In this document: positions 5,411-6,814 of the stretch, piece by piece | How positions within the stretch are numbered: position 1 is the first letter of the stretch | How the letters are laid out: each line of letters starts with the position of its first letter | Assembly (NCBI GenBank): GCA_012800475.1 | Contig: JAAZJF010000293.1 | Span: 1 to 6,814, forward strand | Length of the DNA stretch: 6,814 nt | Origin: Gammaproteobacteria bacterium | GTDB lineage: Bacteria; Pseudomonadota; Gammaproteobacteria; Pseudomonadales; Pseudomonadaceae | Direction: 5' to 3' | Program-made: the position numbers and the translations under genes | The notes under the pieces: generated by a model | Told to the model about the DNA's origin: nothing | Databases searched by the model: none | What the model saw: the letters and a program-made list of their open reading frames with translations, nothing else

Positions 5411-6091
5411 ATGCACCCACTGCGTCTGATCGGACTTTGCTTAGTCACTGCGTCACTGAGCGCCTGCCAACTCAACAGTTTCACCAGTACAAAAGATGCA
5501 ACCCCGCCCAGCGAGCGTATGCAAGGAACTATAGTCAGCAGTGAAGGCCAATGGCTGTTTCAACCCTGCGGTACCGAGCAAACCTACAGCGTCAATGCAT
5601 CGAACAACCTTAAGCAAGAGCTGACGACCTTAGCCGCAGAAGCCCCGCACGGTGTCTTTGCTGATATTCAAGGTGTCATCGATGAGGCACAACAACGCTT
5701 CACACCCACCCTGCGCTATCGCCTGCAAATCGAGGGGCAAGCGTGCAATGACCCTGACCTTGCCCGCTTGCAGTTGCGAGCCAGCGGCAATGAGCCGTTC
5801 TGGTCAATTCTACAAACACCACGCGGCTTAATTCTCAACCAAGCGGATCAAGCCTCCATCGCCCTGCCCTATATTGAAGAAGAGCTCGGTGACGATCGCT
5901 TTTACCTCAGCAGCGAGGCCAATGAGCACAACCTCAAATTATGGATTACACCCAAGCAATGCATCGACAGCATGAGCGGCACGGTGTATCACCTGCATGC
6001 CAAGCTGCAATGGAATCAAGAAACCTTGACCGGCTGCGCAGCCTTTGGTGGGTTGCGCAACTCAACACAAGTGCAAAATTCAGCGCAATAA
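5411..6091 (+). CDS. Predicted lipoprotein, COG3650-like, function unknown
   Basis: The 226-aa precursor starts at ATG with GGAA (5400-5403) 7 bases upstream. A short signal peptide ends in the lipobox LSAC, with C19 as the lipidated cysteine; position +2 is Q, which does not match the inner-membrane retention signal (D), so outer-membrane location is expected. Mature cysteines C53, C112, C184 and C209 could form two disulfides. The C-terminal half carries the pattern ASGNEPFW (124-131), later QCIDSMSGTVY and GCA. I associate this pattern with the COG3650 family of periplasmic/lipid-anchored proteins, whose role is not established. The N-terminal half (about 37-115) resembles the small beta-domain often preceding it. 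It stands alone on the plus strand after the tRNA operon. No confident promoter was found. The family assignment is from pattern memory and moderate. Confidence 0.85.
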   Translation: MHPLRLIGLCLVTASLSACQLNSFTSTKDATPPSERMQGTIVSSEGQWLFQPCGTEQTYSVNASNNLKQELTTLAAEAPHGVFADIQGVIDEAQQRFTPTLRYRLQIEGQACNDPDLARLQLRASGNEPFWSILQTPRGLILNQADQASIALPYIEEELGDDRFYLSSEANEHNLKLWITPKQCIDSMSGTVYHLHAKLQWNQETLTGCAAFGGLRNSTQVQNSAQ

Positions 6092-6103
6092 GTACCGCAG
6101 AGA

Positions 6104-6126
6104 CTGACTCAACACACAGAGTTCAG
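6104..6126. repeat. Small inverted repeat just after the lipoprotein gene
   Basis: CTGACTC (6104-6110) pairs with GAG-T-TCAG (6119-6126), one bulged T, across an 8-base loop. It lies 13 bases past the stop and has no T-run after it. It may be part of the mRNA 3' end, or chance. Confidence 0.3.
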
Positions 6127-6140
6127 CATAAAGAAGAGAC

Positions 6141-6199
6141 TGAGCCAGCTGCCTTACATCGCCACACCGCAAGCGACGCACAGACTAAGGCAGCTCTCA
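6141..6199. repeat. Long bulged inverted repeat between convergent genes
   Basis: AGCTGCCTTA (6147-6156) and TAAGGCAGCT (6186-6195) are perfect complements. Outside them TGAG (6141-6144) and CTCA (6196-6199) also pair, separated by a two-base bulge (CC, 6145-6146). This gives 14 bp in total. Within the 29-base loop, TCGC (6159-6162) and GCGA (6173-6176) can form an inner stem. It sits between the lipoprotein gene and slyX, where a bidirectional terminator would be expected. However, the plus strand has no T-run after it, and the minus strand only a pyrimidine-rich tail (CTCTTCTTT). Confidence 0.65.
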
Positions 6200-6213
6200 A
6201 TATGCAACGCTCA

Positions 6214-6417
6214 TTAATAGTGCGGCGGTGGATCGTTAGGCGTGTCGTCAAACTGGTTATGCAGATCGTTTTGTCGTTGCGCCAACAGTTCTAGCTGCTG
6301 CGCAATGCGCGTTAAAGCCATCTGCTGCTCAACGATGACATCATTCAACGCCTGAATCGTGTCATCTTGAAAGGCTTGACGCATTTCTAACTCGGCAATT
6401 TGCGCTTCTAAGCTCAT
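6214..6417 (-). CDS. slyX: SlyX family protein
   Basis: This small 67-aa protein matches SlyX in length and in its characteristic end PPPHY, followed by tandem stops TAA-TGA. Residues 1-50 form an amphipathic coiled coil (heptad-like spacing of L, I and M in SLEAQIAELEMR... ALNDVIVEQQMALTRIAQQLELLA). SlyX is widespread in gammaproteobacteria and its function is unknown; the name derives from its position next to slyD in E. coli. The ATG overlaps the stop of the upstream HIT gene as ATGA (6414-6417). An AAGAAGG site lies inside the HIT 3' end, 7 bases before the ATG, so the two are translationally coupled. Confidence 0.93.
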   Translation of the reverse strand: MSLEAQIAELEMRQAFQDDTIQALNDVIVEQQMALTRIAQQLELLAQRQNDLHNQFDDTPNDPPPHY

Positions 6418-6814
6418 AACCCAACCTTCTTATCAGTCATCAAGTGCGCCGCCAGCGCGGCCTGTAAACGTGTGCGCATCTCAATTAGCGCTGATTCACT
6501 GTAGGGTTGCGCGATACCTCGCCCCCAAATCGGTGCAGGCCAAGCTTCATCATTTTGCATGCGCACTACAATATGCATATGCAACTGTGAAACCACATTA
6601 CCCAAGGTGGCAATATTGATTTTGTCAGCTGCAAACGCATGTTTCAGCGCATGTGCCACAATCTGCGTTTCTTGCCACAACTCTTGTTGCTGCTCTAATT
6701 GCAGATCAAATACTTCACTGGCATCGACAACACGCGGCACTAAAATCAGCCAAGGGTAGCGACTATCATTCATTAGTAGTACACGGCTTAGCGCAAAATT
6801 ACCCAGCTCCACCG
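6414..6814 (-). CDS. HIT-domain protein, N-terminus outside the window
   Basis: About 132 residues are visible, ending at TGA (6414-6416). The histidine-triad region reads VSQLHMHIVVR. Relative to the usual H-x-H-x-H it keeps the middle nucleophilic His (H78 of the visible part) and the last His (H80), but has Gln in the first position. Such proteins hydrolyse or transfer nucleotidyl groups (AMP-type substrates) through a covalent His intermediate. Further family-like segments are LLMNDSRYPWLILVPR and NDEAWPAPIWG. A GTG occurs at 6810-6812, but homologues I remember carry roughly 15 more residues before this point, so the gene very likely continues beyond 6814 and the GTG is an internal valine. 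It is first of a pair with slyX. Confidence 0.9.
   Translation of the reverse strand, partial: VELGNFALSRVLLMNDSRYPWLILVPRVVDASEVFDLQLEQQQELWQETQIVAHALKHAFAADKINIATLGNVVSQLHMHIVVRMQNDEAWPAPIWGRGIAQPYSESALIEMRTRLQAALAAHLMTDKKVGL

Noticed and set aside
5941..6294. 117-codon plus-strand frame across the lipoprotein 3' end and slyX
   Set aside because: It runs out of frame through one real gene and antisense to another; the translation resembles nothing known.
6559..6759. 66-codon Cys/Ser-rich plus-strand frame
   Set aside because: It is antisense to the HIT gene; the cysteines arise from the reverse complement of Gln/Ala-rich codons.
6810..6812. GTG as the start of the HIT gene
   Set aside because: It is the last full codon of the window, no upstream sequence is available to support a start, and the family normally extends further at the N-terminus.

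Overview
The window looks like a core chromosomal segment of a gammaproteobacterium in or near the Pseudomonadaceae. The evidence is a gacA–uvrC–pgsA–tRNA-Gly–tRNA-Cys block, a GacA protein beginning MIKLLLVDDHD with an intact C-terminal LuxR-type DNA-binding domain, a divergent rnd–ycgL pair, and a HIT–slyX pair. Base composition judged by eye is close to half G+C. That is low for a typical Pseudomonas, so a lower-GC relative is likely (inference; no taxonomic search was possible). I see no insertion sequence, prophage, CRISPR array or defence module.

Layout. Bases 1-81 are the 3' end of a cold-shock gene, followed by a strong intrinsic terminator (94-120) that works in both orientations. 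On the minus strand, rnd (RNase D) and ycgL form a two-gene operon with a GTGA stop/start overlap, transcribed toward that terminator. From a shared 149-bp intergenic region, gacA is transcribed in the opposite direction, followed closely by uvrC and then pgsA. A consensus-like stable-RNA promoter right after pgsA drives tRNA-Gly(GCC) and tRNA-Cys(GCA). A terminator-like hairpin lies between the two tRNAs and a strong terminator follows them. After a 184-bp gap comes a COG3650-like outer-membrane-type lipoprotein gene. It converges, across a region rich in inverted repeats, on a minus-strand HIT-domain gene and slyX, which share an ATGA overlap. The HIT gene runs off the right edge.

Function. 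The genes are mainly housekeeping: nucleotide excision repair (UvrC), acidic phospholipid synthesis (PgsA), RNA 3'-end processing (RNase D), and global post-transcriptional control through the Gac/Rsm pathway (GacA). The order gacA/uvrY–uvrC–pgsA–tRNA-Gly–tRNA-Cys matches the E. coli uvrY–uvrC–pgsA–glyW–cysT–leuZ arrangement, but the third tRNA (Leu) is absent.

Points worth a second look are: three consecutive genes (ycgL, rnd, gacA) with non-ATG starts; the terminator-like hairpin inside the tRNA operon; the missing tRNA-Leu; two unrelated terminators sharing an identical 16-base 3' end; a possible decayed minus-strand coding remnant at 5235-5330; and a long bulged inverted repeat between the convergent lipoprotein and slyX genes. 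None of these is convincing evidence of a new biological system.
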